A DNA stretch of 64,000 nt, taken from positions 1 to 64,000 of the forward strand of contig NZ_LRPE01000016.1 in assembly GCF_001605885.1 (NCBI RefSeq), given 5' to 3'. Below are positions 8,179 to 17,063 of this stretch, in pieces. The stretch comes from Acinetobacter lactucae. GTDB lineage: Bacteria > Pseudomonadota > Gammaproteobacteria > Pseudomonadales > Moraxellaceae. Position 1 is the stretch's first letter. The number at the start of each line of letters is the position of its first letter. The notes beneath the pieces were generated by a model. It searched no databases. It saw only the letters and a program-made list of their open reading frames with translations, and was not told the DNA's origin. A program made the position numbers and the translations under genes.

Positions 8179-9222
8179 TTAAGCAGTAAGATCATAACCA
8201 GTCAGTTCTCGGCGAACGATTTCTGCACCTGCACTTAAAGCATTTAACTTGCCGCGTGCCACTTCACGTGAAAGAGGCGCCATACCGCAGTTTGTGCAAG
8301 GGTAAAGCTTGTCAGCATCTACAAACTGAAGTGCTTTACGCAATGTGTTAGCCACTTCTTCTGGTGTTTCGATCTGGTTAGATGCAACATCAATTGCGCC
8401 GACCATCACTTTTTTACCACGAATAAGTTCGAGTAAATCGATAGGCACATGTGAGTTGTGACATTCTAACGAGATGATATCAATGTTCGACGTTTGAAGT
8501 TTCGGGAAAGCTTCTTCGTACTGGCGCCATTCTGAACCGAGTGTTTTTTTCCAGTCAGTGTTGGCTTTAATACCGTAACCGTAGCAAATGTGGACCGCAG
8601 TTTCACATTTTAGACCTTCAATTGCACGCTCTAAAGTCGCAATGCCCCAGTCATTTACTTCATCAAAGAAGACGTTAAATGCAGGTTCATCAAACTGAAT
8701 AATGTCTACACCAGCAGCTTCTAGCTCACGCGCTTCTTGGTTCAAGATTTTTGCAAATTCCCAAGCAAGTTTTTCACGGCTCTTGTAGTGACCATCGTAA
8801 AGCGTATCAATCATGGTCATTGGGCCAGGTAATGCCCACTTAATTGGTTGATCAGTTTGCTGACGTAAAAACTTAGCATCTTCAACAAACACAGGCTTTT
8901 GACGAGACACCGCACCGACCACAGACGGTACGCTTGCATCGTAACGGTCACGAATTCGAACTGTTTCGCGCTTCTCAAAATCTACGCCATTTAAGTGTTC
9001 AATAAATGTCGTCACAAAGTGTTGGCGGGTTTGTTCACCATCGCTCACAATGTCGATGCCTGCAAGTTGTTGTTCATGCAAAGCCAAACGTAACGCGTCT
9101 TTTTTACCTTCGGCTAAGCCTTCGTTTTCGAGTTTCCAAGGCGACCAAAGCTTTTCAGGTTCTGCAAGCCAAGATGGTTTAGGTAAGCTGCCAGCAGTTG
9201 AAGTTGGTAATAATTTTTTCAT
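8179..9222 (-). CDS. mesD: Folate-independent methionine synthase MesD (core-MetE family)
   Basis: A 347-residue protein equivalent to only the C-terminal catalytic barrel of MetE. Zinc ligands match those of MetE: His and Cys in AVHICYGYG (about 210), Glu in ISLECHNSH (about 250) and Cys in LYPCTNCGMAPLS (about 310). It transfers a methyl group to homocysteine. The full-length MetE N-terminal folate-binding half is missing, and the adjacent mesX (DUF1852) points to the MesD subfamily described from Acinetobacter baylyi, whose methyl donor is not methyl-folate. The ATG at 9222 is preferred to the upstream TTG at 9228. It lies 21 bp after mesX, probably in one operon. Confidence 0.88.
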   Translation of the reverse strand: MKKLLPTSTAGSLPKPSWLAEPEKLWSPWKLENEGLAEGKKDALRLALHEQQLAGIDIVSDGEQTRQHFVTTFIEHLNGVDFEKRETVRIRDRYDASVPSVVGAVSRQKPVFVEDAKFLRQQTDQPIKWALPGPMTMIDTLYDGHYKSREKLAWEFAKILNQEARELEAAGVDIIQFDEPAFNVFFDEVNDWGIATLERAIEGLKCETAVHICYGYGIKANTDWKKTLGSEWRQYEEAFPKLQTSNIDIISLECHNSHVPIDLLELIRGKKVMVGAIDVASNQIETPEEVANTLRKALQFVDADKLYPCTNCGMAPLSREVARGKLNALSAGAEIVRRELTGYDLTA

Positions 9223-9243
9223 GATCAATGACCCGTATGTTGA

Positions 9244-10230
9244 TTAATTAGGAGCGTAATTAGCAGACCACTGCTCAAGAATCGCTTGGTATGGTTTGAT
9301 AAATTGCTCTTCAACAAACTTCCCCTGCTCAATAGCCAGACGGCTACGTTCTTCACGGTCATACACAATTCGAGTAAGTGAATAATCTTCGTGTTTCAAG
9401 CTTGGTTGATAAGATTTTCCAGCCACTGAATTTGCGTTGTAAATTTCAGGGCGGTAAATCTTTTGGAAGGTTTCCATCGTACTAATGGTACTAATCAACT
9501 CAAGGTTGGTGTAATCGCTAAGCAAATCACCAGTAAAATAGAATGCTAACGGCGCAACGCTATTTGGCGGCATGAAATAGCGAACTTTTAAGCCCATTTT
9601 TTGGAAATATTCATCAGTTAATGAATAGTCTTCTTGCTTATATTCCACGCCCAAAACAGGATGTTCGTTTTCAGTACGGTGGTACTCTTTCGTGGTCGAA
9701 ACGCTTAAGCAAATTACTGGTGCCTTTTTAAAGTTGGCTTTGTAAGTTTCAGAGTTAATAAAGCTCTTAAACAAGTTACCGTGCAATTCACCAAACTTTT
9801 CTGGCGTGCTAAAAGTCGACTTGTTTTTGTTGTGATCTAACAACAGCACACTAAAGTCATAGTCACGTACATAAGACGAGAAGTTATTGCCTACAATACC
9901 CTCGATACGTTCATTGGTTTTCTTATCAACAATATTGGTTTTCAATATTTCGATTAAAGGAAGCCCGCTGGTACGGTTTTCGGCGTCAATGTTCATTTCA
10001 ACTGAAATGATTTCAAGTTCAACGCCATAGCGGTCGCCTTTAGGGTTGTCCCAATGAGCTAAGGCATTGAAACGATTGTCGATCATCTGCAATGTATTGC
10101 GCAAATTTTCTTCGCGGCTCATCCCTCTTGCCAAGTTAGCAAAGTTGGTTGTAATACGTGTATTGTCTGCTGGACGATAGTTCTCATCGAAACAAATACT
10201 CTTAATCGTAAATGTAAATTCTTTACTCAT
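9244..10230 (-). CDS. mesX: MesX, DUF1852 protein required for MesD
   Basis: A 328-residue DUF1852 protein (starts MSKEFTFTIKSICFDENY). In Acinetobacter baylyi the homologous gene is needed together with mesD for methionine synthesis; its biochemical role is unknown. No signal peptide or membrane segment is visible, so it should be cytosolic. The sequence holds no cofactor motif I can name. It is the first gene of the mesX-mesD pair, and the 367-bp region upstream should hold the promoter. Confidence 0.85.
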   Translation of the reverse strand: MSKEFTFTIKSICFDENYRPADNTRITTNFANLARGMSREENLRNTLQMIDNRFNALAHWDNPKGDRYGVELEIISVEMNIDAENRTSGLPLIEILKTNIVDKKTNERIEGIVGNNFSSYVRDYDFSVLLLDHNKNKSTFSTPEKFGELHGNLFKSFINSETYKANFKKAPVICLSVSTTKEYHRTENEHPVLGVEYKQEDYSLTDEYFQKMGLKVRYFMPPNSVAPLAFYFTGDLLSDYTNLELISTISTMETFQKIYRPEIYNANSVAGKSYQPSLKHEDYSLTRIVYDREERSRLAIEQGKFVEEQFIKPYQAILEQWSANYAPN

Positions 10231-10597
10231 TGTGATCAGTACCCTAATTTCTGAGATAAACCTAAATAAAAACTTTTTGCTCTTTTTAAACTTTCCAGAC
10301 TTGTCAGATTTGTGCCTTATGGTCTTATCAAAGTGAATAACTGGAGCGCTTCAGAGCATGAATAGATTTATACCGCAATCACAACATGAATAAAAATGAT
10401 TTAGTCTCATTACAAACTGAGTGAAATTCATGTTTAGGGTTTAATAAATAAGTATGAAGTTAAATATTTTTCATCTTTGGGAATTTTAGACAGCAGAAAT
10501 TCAATATACAGCGCTCGTGCTGTAGCGACTTAAAATTTATAATTTATGATTATTTTCAATCAACTAAATCTTTTTTCTTTAAATAAAACTGCTAAAC
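10231..10597. other. Intergenic region upstream of mesX
   Basis: No supported gene. It contains an inverted repeat, ACATGAAT at 10384-10391 and ATTCATGT at 10426-10433, which could be a regulator site. No S-adenosylmethionine or cobalamin riboswitch is recognisable by eye. Confidence 0.4.
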
Positions 10598-11470
10598 CTA
10601 AAGTAATTTATGCTGACTCTCATTCATCTCTGCTTTTAGCCATTCTAAAAATATGGTTTTGCGTGAATCTTCCTCAAAAGCACTATGAGAAAGTAAATAA
10701 TAGGCTGAATTATCTTGCACAACAGGTGAATTTTTTTGCAGTACGTTCCACTCAAGCTCTTTTTCAATCATATAAATTGAGATGACTGTCGCGCCAAGTC
10801 CAGCCAAACAACCTTCTAAACATAGATAAAAATGCTCGAGTTCAACTTTGGTGTAGCCTTTTAAACTCTGCTTTAATTCAGTAATGCGGCTAATGCTTTT
10901 AAAAAAATTCGGTCTAGAAGTCGAAATGAGTACATCGTTGGTTTCCGATGACTTGGTTGCTTGAACTAGAGCGATATATTCATCGGCAATTTTTTCGCTA
11001 TAAATATGCTCTCCCCAAGCAAAGTCATTTCTGCGAATTGCGATATCAATATTATCTTTTTCAAAATCGACCACGCCGCCTGCTGTAAGTAGTACAACCT
11101 CAAAATCATGGCCAAGCTTTTTAAATTTTGATAACCGTGGAATGAGCCATTTCATGGAAAGAGTCGGTTCACACGACAAAACCAGTTGTTTGCTTTCAGT
11201 TTTAGGCTGGCTGAGTTGAATCAAACATTCATCAAGTTGACCAAAAACATGATGGCAACAACTCAATAAACTTTCACCCTGCTCGGTCATCACAAGTGTT
11301 TTGTTTTTACGAACGAACAAAGCCGTATTTAAAGACTCTTCTAAATTATAAATCTGTTTACTCACCGCACTTTGCGTCACAAATAATTTCTTTGCAGCTA
11401 AAGTGACGCTGCCATACTTCGCCACAAAATAGAAAAATTTTAATGAATTCAGCGATATTCTTTCGATCAT
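10598..11470 (-). CDS. LysR-family transcriptional regulator near mesXD
   Basis: A 290-residue LysR regulator. The N-terminal winged helix-turn-helix reads FYFVAKYGSVTLAAKKLFVTQSAVSKQIYNLEESL (about 12-46). It is followed by a substrate-binding domain (LVLSCEPTLSMKWLIPRL, about 95). It is transcribed towards mesX on the same strand and is divergent from the LysE exporter gene. Either is a plausible target; a MetR-like role in methionine control is only a guess. Confidence 0.82.
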   Translation of the reverse strand: MIERISLNSLKFFYFVAKYGSVTLAAKKLFVTQSAVSKQIYNLEESLNTALFVRKNKTLVMTEQGESLLSCCHHVFGQLDECLIQLSQPKTESKQLVLSCEPTLSMKWLIPRLSKFKKLGHDFEVVLLTAGGVVDFEKDNIDIAIRRNDFAWGEHIYSEKIADEYIALVQATKSSETNDVLISTSRPNFFKSISRITELKQSLKGYTKVELEHFYLCLEGCLAGLGATVISIYMIEKELEWNVLQKNSPVVQDNSAYYLLSHSAFEEDSRKTIFLEWLKAEMNESQHKLL

Positions 11471-11725
11471 TCCAAAAACTCATAGATGTGCAGTCGTTTT
11501 TATCGATTTTTATTTCTAGGTTTCTGTTCAAAATAAAAATCATCTTTATTAAAACCTATTTTAGATGATGAAAAATATATTAGATATCTATATCTATCTT
11601 CGAAACACTAAAGCCCAAACATCTCTTGCAAAAAGAATAGCAATTTTAAGTAATGCTTTCGCCTTCTTACATACATTCCAAAAAGTACAGATTAACTCCC
11701 TCGTTTTCAGTGTGGGGGCAAAATA

Positions 11726-12334
11726 ATGGCAGAGTTCATTGCAGTTATTCTCATTACGATTTTGGCAGTGATAAGCCCCGGCGCTGATTTCGCAATTGTG
11801 ACCAAAAATAGTTACTTGTACGGTCGAAAAATAGGTGTGTTTACTTCACTCGGAATATCGCTTGGCGTGTTGGTGCATGTGACCTACACATTAGTTGCCG
11901 TTGCCTTTGTAATGACTTATACGCCGCAAATTTTGAATATCGTTAAATATATAGGCGCGATTTATTTAATTTATATTGGCTATAAAACTTTTACACAAAA
12001 ACCAATTTTAGACACTGCGGCTTTAACCGCTATAGGTAGTTTTCAAGCCATAAAATATGGCTTTTTTACCAATGCCCTCAACCCTAAAACCACCCTATTC
12101 GTAATTAGCACCTATACGCAAATTGTGAGTTTAACTACACCTAAAACGATTCTTTTGGCCTATGGCTTTTTTATGTCTTTTGCCCATTTCGTATGGTTTT
12201 CACTGGTGGCTGTGCTGTTTTCATCCATGCTGTTGAGACAAAAAATGTTAGCCAAACAGGTGCAGATTAATAAGGTGATTGGTTCAATTTTATGTGTATT
12301 GGGTGTGATTCTGCTTTTTACTAAGTTTCAGTAG
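11726..12334 (+). CDS. LysE/RhtB-family amino-acid exporter
   Basis: A 202-residue inner-membrane protein with about six hydrophobic helices. The N terminus (MAEFIAVILITILAVISPGADFAIVTKNSYLYGRK) carries the SPGADF motif typical of the RhtB branch. These proteins export amino acids such as homoserine, threonine or lysine and their analogues. Divergent transcription from the LysR gene at 10598-11470 resembles the LysE-LysG arrangement. With mesXD nearby, export of methionine or homocysteine-related compounds is possible but unproven. Confidence 0.85.
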   Translation: MAEFIAVILITILAVISPGADFAIVTKNSYLYGRKIGVFTSLGISLGVLVHVTYTLVAVAFVMTYTPQILNIVKYIGAIYLIYIGYKTFTQKPILDTAALTAIGSFQAIKYGFFTNALNPKTTLFVISTYTQIVSLTTPKTILLAYGFFMSFAHFVWFSLVAVLFSSMLLRQKMLAKQVQINKVIGSILCVLGVILLFTKFQ

Positions 12335-12374
12335 AGTTCGTTATTTTTAAGAAACTGTATAGTGAAATTATGAT

Positions 12375-12414
12375 AAATGGACTAAGAGGCCTTCATAGAG
12401 AACTTAGTCCATTT
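12375..12414. terminator. Hairpin between convergent genes
   Basis: AAATGGACTAAG (12375-12386) and CTTAGTCCATTT (12403-12414) form a perfect 12-bp stem between the LysE exporter and desaturase stop codons. T-tracts on either side are weak, so termination efficiency is uncertain. Confidence 0.5.
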
Positions 12415-12436
12415 GAATGAGATAAACAGCTATGTT

Positions 12437-13492
12437 TTAACTTTTTGACTCTGATAAATCATTTACGTTCCAACGGTTTGCTCTTTTAAAAGTACCGACA
12501 TCGTTAAACCGTACGCCCATATCACGCATGACTTTATGGGCAACTGGCGCGGTCATTTGGCGAATGTAAAATGGTTCTTTCACCACAAAATGGTGAATGG
12601 CATGTGTTGAGCCAAAGTTAAAGCAAAACAATTGGAACGGCATCATCCACCACGGCGTTAATACTTGAGTTTGTTGAATGACATTGCCCAATTCAACATC
12701 GCCATAGTAATGCATATTGCTGGTCACAAAGTGCAAGCAGAAGGTACGCAGCACATTCGGTGCAACCCAAACCACAGTCAAAACATTAATCACATGCATG
12801 ATATTTAAAGTGGTCGCCGACCAAGCAATTGGTACATTTGCCCAGCCCGAAACCGTATCAATTGCGTGAAATCCTAAAAAGATATACCACAGCGACCAGT
12901 GAATAATCCCTAGTGCAAAATAAGCTAAAAAAGCACGTTTAAAAATGACTTTTCTAACCATCCAATTATTTGCAGAAATAATACGGAATAAGACCGCCAA
13001 GCCGTTATCACCAATGGCGATAAGTCGACGTATGTTCCACTTTTCACCATTGGTTAAAGCTCTTTCTTCTAAATCGACTTCGGTGCCTGAGTTTTTATGA
13101 TGGTTAAAATGCAGCTCACGGCGTTTCCATGGGTTAATGGTACTTGGTCGAGCTAACCAGACTAAGCCCATCATTAGATGATGTGCCCATGGCTTTTTTC
13201 TAAAATACATCCAGTGAATCAGGTCATGCTCTAACTCATGGGTGAGCGATGCAAAAAAAGCAATAATCGGAATTGCAAACCAAGCTGAAAGTTGATGATT
13301 GATATAGAGCACGGCAGTCGCGATCATGCCGACCAAAGATATCAATAAAATCATCGCACCAATGGCATTTTGATGATTTAAAATAGGATAGCGTTTGCGT
13401 AAAGCCACACCTTCTGCGGTTACTACTTTTTTAATATGTTCTGTTTTTTCGCTATCGGTCATTCCGGCAGGATTTTTATAAATGTAGGTCAT
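12437..13492 (-). CDS. Membrane fatty-acid desaturase family protein
   Basis: A 351-residue integral-membrane di-iron enzyme. The three histidine clusters of the family are present: HELEHDLIH (about 106-114), HFNHHKN (about 148-154) and HAIHHFV (about 295-301). Four or more hydrophobic segments flank them. It should desaturate or hydroxylate a lipid-type chain at the inner membrane; the substrate is not evident. A GAGGAA ribosome site precedes the ATG. Its promoter region holds a conserved element shared with the FadL-porin operon, and the AraC regulator is transcribed divergently, so common regulation is likely. Confidence 0.82.
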   Translation of the reverse strand: MTYIYKNPAGMTDSEKTEHIKKVVTAEGVALRKRYPILNHQNAIGAMILLISLVGMIATAVLYINHQLSAWFAIPIIAFFASLTHELEHDLIHWMYFRKKPWAHHLMMGLVWLARPSTINPWKRRELHFNHHKNSGTEVDLEERALTNGEKWNIRRLIAIGDNGLAVLFRIISANNWMVRKVIFKRAFLAYFALGIIHWSLWYIFLGFHAIDTVSGWANVPIAWSATTLNIMHVINVLTVVWVAPNVLRTFCLHFVTSNMHYYGDVELGNVIQQTQVLTPWWMMPFQLFCFNFGSTHAIHHFVVKEPFYIRQMTAPVAHKVMRDMGVRFNDVGTFKRANRWNVNDLSESKS

Positions 13493-13520
13493 CCGTTATT
13501 CCTCAGTTTTTCATGTCCCT

Positions 13521-13584
13521 ACTTTATTTAGATCGCTTTAGGTGTGCTTAGCTCGAAACGCCAATCTATTGGCTATGGATGCCA
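13521..13584 (-). promoter_or_regulatory. Conserved AraC-type promoter element, copy 1 (desaturase)
   Basis: Contains ACTTTATTTAGAT (13521-13533) and a 40-bp block at 13545-13584. The block is 32/40 identical to the one upstream of the FadL operon, with identical internal spacing. Read on the minus strand, TGGCAT and TTGGCG boxes recur at a 21-bp pitch, as AraC dimers or twin HTH motifs prefer, and are followed by TAAATA as a possible -10. The start codon is about 30 bp downstream. Confidence 0.6.
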
Positions 13585-13677
13585 AAATAAAAAGATTCAA
13601 AATAAACAAAAGATTTTTTAGTTTTGAATCTTTTATACTGTTCACAGGAATATGAGTCACAAGTTATAGGACATAAC

Positions 13678-14685
13678 ATGCCACAGACAGCAACGGCACT
13701 GGCTAGCTGGGTGAAAGCGATTCAAAAAGCGCTCGAAAAAGCCGGTGTTGATAGTCAACCTTTATTAGAACAAGCAGGTTTAGATATTCAGGCTCTCGGT
13801 AATCCTGATGCACGATATTCATTAAAACAAACAGCAAATTTATGGAAATTAGCAGTTCAAAAAACTCAAGATTCATGTTTTGGCCTTAAAGTTGCCAGCC
13901 AAGTCAACCAAAATACTTTTCATGTGTTAGGGCATTCACTAATTACCAGCACTACCCTAAAAGAGATGTTCTTAAGAATTATTCGTTATTTTCGTGTGGT
14001 TACAGATATTCCAGAGCTAGAGTTTTATGGGCAAGGAAATAACCATTATTTCGTTATTCATGTTCCCGACGAAGTTCAGCCCGAGTCAATAGATGCATTT
14101 ATTTCCGTTTTTATTCGCTCAAGTCGTGCCTTACAAGGATCTGTTTTTTCGCCATTAAGGATTGAACTGAGACGTTCAGAGCCCGAAGATCTGGAAACTT
14201 TTCAGAGCATTTTAAAAGCCCCGATCGTGTTTAATGCACCCAAAGACATGATTGTGTTTGATACAGCCACCATAGAACAGCCACTAGAAGGTGCAAATCC
14301 AACCCTCACCCAAGAATATGATGAGATTATTAATCGTTATCTGGCACGGTTCGATAAAGAAAATATATTGGCTCGTGTGAAAGTAAAACTTATTGAAAAA
14401 TTATCTACAGGTGACTTTCAACAGCAAGACGTTGCGAAAAGTTTAGGCTTAAGTATACGGAGTCTGCAACGCAAACTTTCTGCCGAAAACACCTCTTATA
14501 GTGAGTTATTGGATCAGACTCGGCATGAACTGGCTTTGTCGTATATTAAGAACTCAAGCCACAATATTACTGAAATTGCTTATATTCTTGGCTTTACTGA
14601 CGTGAGTAGCTTTACACGTGCATTCCGTCGCTGGACCAATTTATCACCAGTTCACTATCGAGAAAAACATTTGGCTTGCTCTTAA
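13678..14685 (+). CDS. AraC-family transcriptional regulator (OruR-like)
   Basis: A 335-residue regulator counted from the ATG at 13678, which has AGGA six bases upstream. An earlier TTG at 13624 is less likely. The N-terminal two thirds resemble the Arabinose_bd-type sensor (PF12625) seen in OruR/ArgR-like proteins. The C-terminal region (about 240-333) is an AraC double helix-turn-helix, including VAKSLGLSIRSLQRKLSAEN and IAYILGFTDVSSFTRAFRRW. It is divergent from the desaturase gene, and the conserved element lies between them. It is the natural candidate to control both copies of that element. Confidence 0.85.
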   Translation: MPQTATALASWVKAIQKALEKAGVDSQPLLEQAGLDIQALGNPDARYSLKQTANLWKLAVQKTQDSCFGLKVASQVNQNTFHVLGHSLITSTTLKEMFLRIIRYFRVVTDIPELEFYGQGNNHYFVIHVPDEVQPESIDAFISVFIRSSRALQGSVFSPLRIELRRSEPEDLETFQSILKAPIVFNAPKDMIVFDTATIEQPLEGANPTLTQEYDEIINRYLARFDKENILARVKVKLIEKLSTGDFQQQDVAKSLGLSIRSLQRKLSAENTSYSELLDQTRHELALSYIKNSSHNITEIAYILGFTDVSSFTRAFRRWTNLSPVHYREKHLACS

Positions 14686-14702
14686 CTTTTAAAAACTTAG
14701 AT

Positions 14703-14732
14703 AAAAAAGATGCATATGAATGCATCTTTTTT
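14703..14732. terminator. Bidirectional terminator between AraC and M20 genes
   Basis: A perfect 13-bp stem (AAAAAAGATGCAT with ATGCATCTTTTTT) around an ATGA loop. It carries A/T tracts on both arms and is placed between two convergent stop codons. Confidence 0.9.
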
Positions 14733-14741
14733 ATGGTCAAT

Positions 14742-16109
14742 TTACTTTTTAGTGAGCAGCTCTAACATGGAAACCGTTGTGACTTTGGCTCCCACTGGCA
14801 AGGCCTTTAAGTCAACAATGTAGTTTGGACTATGTGGAATATAAGGCACTGGTTTGCCTTGTTTTACTGCATTGGCAAATACAACTGGGTCCGCCACACC
14901 AATAAACATAAAGTTAAAAGGAATGTCTTTTTGGTCTCCTAATAAATGGTGAACATCTTCTGACCCCATAACCGCAGGATACTCAGTTAGAACATGTTTA
15001 TCGCCCAATAGTGCTTTTAAAGGTCCATTTAAACGTGCCGAAAATTCTTTATTGTTAATTACTGGTGTGCTTGAACCTTTAAAAGTAAAGGTCGGCAATT
15101 TGTCTTTACCCATCCCCTGCATTTGAGCTGCGCCTTCACTCATAGCCTTAATGTTATTTAACATGGTCTCGCGTACTTTTGGATCAAACCAGCGCAAGTT
15201 CATTTTGACCAATGCAGTAGAAGGAATCACATTATTCGAATTTCCAGCTTGGATTGAACCAATTGATAACACTGCCGCTTGTTGTGGATCAACTGCGTTA
15301 CCCATAATGGTTTGATATTGATTTACTGCATTGGCCGCCATGCTAATTGGGTTTTTGGTGAGCATCGGTAATGAGCCATGCCCACCCACACCTTTAAATA
15401 AAACATCAAGCTGATCGGTTCCTGCCATACGTGGCCCCGGTGCATTGATGACTACGCCCACAGGTGCAGGTGTGGTATGCACTGCAAAGAAATAATCAGG
15501 TTTTGGTAAGTTATATTTGGTCCATAAGCCATCAGTCACCATAGCTTTTGCACCTGTGATCGGCTCTTCGGCAGGTTGCGCGACTAAAATAATAGTTCCG
15601 CTCCATTCCTTTTTTAAAGCGACTAATGTTTTTGCCATACTGAGCATCCATGTCACATGTGCATCATGACCGCACATATGTGCTACAGGCGTTTCGGTTC
15701 CATCATCGAGTTTTACGCGTACTTTACTCGCGTATGGTAAACCAGTCGCTTCTTCAACAGTGTTGGCATCCATATCGGCACGGTACATGACTGTTGGCCC
15801 ATTACCATTTTTTAAAATGCCGACCACACCTGTTTTAGCTATTCCCGTTTTAACGTCAAAACCCAGTGACTTAAGCTCTTTGGCAACAATTGCTGAAGTA
15901 CGCGTTTCCATAAACCCAAGTTCAGGGTGTTCATGAATGTCTTTATAGACCTTATTTAACCACTCTGTTTGCCCATCAATAATGGTTAAAGCTTTTTGTG
16001 AAACCGCTGGCAAAGTTGTTGGACTTGCTTCTGCATAAAGGACCGTTCCATAACCCGCAATGAAAGTCGACAAACCTAAAAATAGACTGTTTTTAAAAAA
16101 TTTGTTCAT
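14742..16109 (-). CDS. Exported M20-family amidohydrolase
   Basis: A 455-residue metallo-amidohydrolase of the hippurate hydrolase / N-acyl-amino-acid hydrolase group. An N-terminal signal peptide (FLGLSTFIAGYGTVLYAEA) places it in the periplasm, which is unusual since most family members are cytosolic. Metal-binding segments include MCGHDAHVTW (about 145), the AQPAEEPITGA acid pair (about 178), FAVHTTP (about 210) and the late His of MGSEDVHHLL (about 385). The expected reaction is release of an acyl or aryl acid from an amide-linked amino acid. It is third in a transcription unit behind a FadL-like porin and a BASS symporter, which suggests cleavage of an imported amphipathic substrate. Confidence 0.85.
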   Translation of the reverse strand: MNKFFKNSLFLGLSTFIAGYGTVLYAEASPTTLPAVSQKALTIIDGQTEWLNKVYKDIHEHPELGFMETRTSAIVAKELKSLGFDVKTGIAKTGVVGILKNGNGPTVMYRADMDANTVEEATGLPYASKVRVKLDDGTETPVAHMCGHDAHVTWMLSMAKTLVALKKEWSGTIILVAQPAEEPITGAKAMVTDGLWTKYNLPKPDYFFAVHTTPAPVGVVINAPGPRMAGTDQLDVLFKGVGGHGSLPMLTKNPISMAANAVNQYQTIMGNAVDPQQAAVLSIGSIQAGNSNNVIPSTALVKMNLRWFDPKVRETMLNNIKAMSEGAAQMQGMGKDKLPTFTFKGSSTPVINNKEFSARLNGPLKALLGDKHVLTEYPAVMGSEDVHHLLGDQKDIPFNFMFIGVADPVVFANAVKQGKPVPYIPHSPNYIVDLKALPVGAKVTTVSMLELLTKK

Positions 16110-16143
16110 TATCTATGAAGCTCCGTTTTAATCATCTTTACAG

Positions 16144-17031
16144 CTAGTTAATCATTATTTTGTTTTTAGTTAACTCTTTCTTTTCTAATTGATTTAACAA
16201 TGTGCCGAATAAGGTTGCCATCACATACATTAATATTGAATACACTGCTGCTGGCATGGCCGCATCCGAACTTGCCATCACAGTCAAAGCAATCGTTAAG
16301 GCCAAGGTACTGTTATGAATGCCGATTTCAAATGCACATGCTTTGGCTTGAAAACTATTAATGCCAAATAAACGTGGCAACCAGTATCCAATTGCAAGAC
16401 TACAAACACAGAAAAGTAAGGTAGCTCCGCCAACGAGTCCAATGTAATCGAGAAGTTTTTGATAGTCTTTTGCAATCGCGAGCGCAATAATAAAAAGTAA
16501 AAATACGATGGCGAACACACGAACGGGTTTATTTAACTTTTCTGCAAATTTTGGTGAGAAATGTCTAATCAACATTCCAATAATGACTGGAAATAAAATA
16601 ATAACAAACACTTGAATTATTTTAGAAAATTGCAATCCGACATGTTGTTCACTTGCCACAAAATGTAGTAGAGCAAAGTTCACAATTAGGGGCAAGGTAA
16701 AAGCAGCAAGTACTGAATTTATCGCTGTTAAAGTAATATTAAGTGCAATATCACCCTTATATAAATAGCTAAATAAATTTGCAGTGGCCCCTCCTGGTGA
16801 GGCAGCAAGTAACATCAGCCCGACAGCAATCATTGGTGGTAAAGCAAAGACCTTACAAATGATGAAAGCAATAGCCACTAAAATAACGAGCTGACAAAAC
16901 AATGCAATAAATACGGCTTTAGGGTGCTGGCGAACACGTTGGAAATCTTTGAGGGTTAATTCCAGCCCCATACCTGCCATAATAATAGCCAAGGCTATGG
17001 GTAAGAATACGGTAATTATCATTGAATCCAT
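16144..17031 (-). CDS. Bile acid:sodium symporter (BASS) family transporter
   Basis: A 295-residue inner-membrane protein with eight to ten hydrophobic helices. Family segments include MAGMGLELTLKDFQRV (about 19-34), LLAASPGGATANLFSYLYKGD (about 77-97) and CAFEIGIHNSTLALTIAL (about 232-249), the last two matching sodium-site crossover helices. BASS carriers bring organic anions (bile acids, pyruvate, pantoate and others) in with sodium. An AGGA ribosome site precedes the ATG. It lies 34 bp from each neighbour and probably imports the product of the periplasmic amidohydrolase encoded next to it. The substrate is not known. Confidence 0.87.
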   Translation of the reverse strand: MDSMIITVFLPIALAIIMAGMGLELTLKDFQRVRQHPKAVFIALFCQLVILVAIAFIICKVFALPPMIAVGLMLLAASPGGATANLFSYLYKGDIALNITLTAINSVLAAFTLPLIVNFALLHFVASEQHVGLQFSKIIQVFVIILFPVIIGMLIRHFSPKFAEKLNKPVRVFAIVFLLFIIALAIAKDYQKLLDYIGLVGGATLLFCVCSLAIGYWLPRLFGINSFQAKACAFEIGIHNSTLALTIALTVMASSDAAMPAAVYSILMYVMATLFGTLLNQLEKKELTKNKIMIN

Positions 17032-17063
17032 TCTCTATTTCCTCTTTTAATTTTTTGTATTAT

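Noticed and set aside
8179..9222. Truncated full-length MetE pseudogene
   Set aside because: All zinc ligands are intact, the length matches core-MetE proteins, and mesX is adjacent, so it is a complete MesD-type gene.
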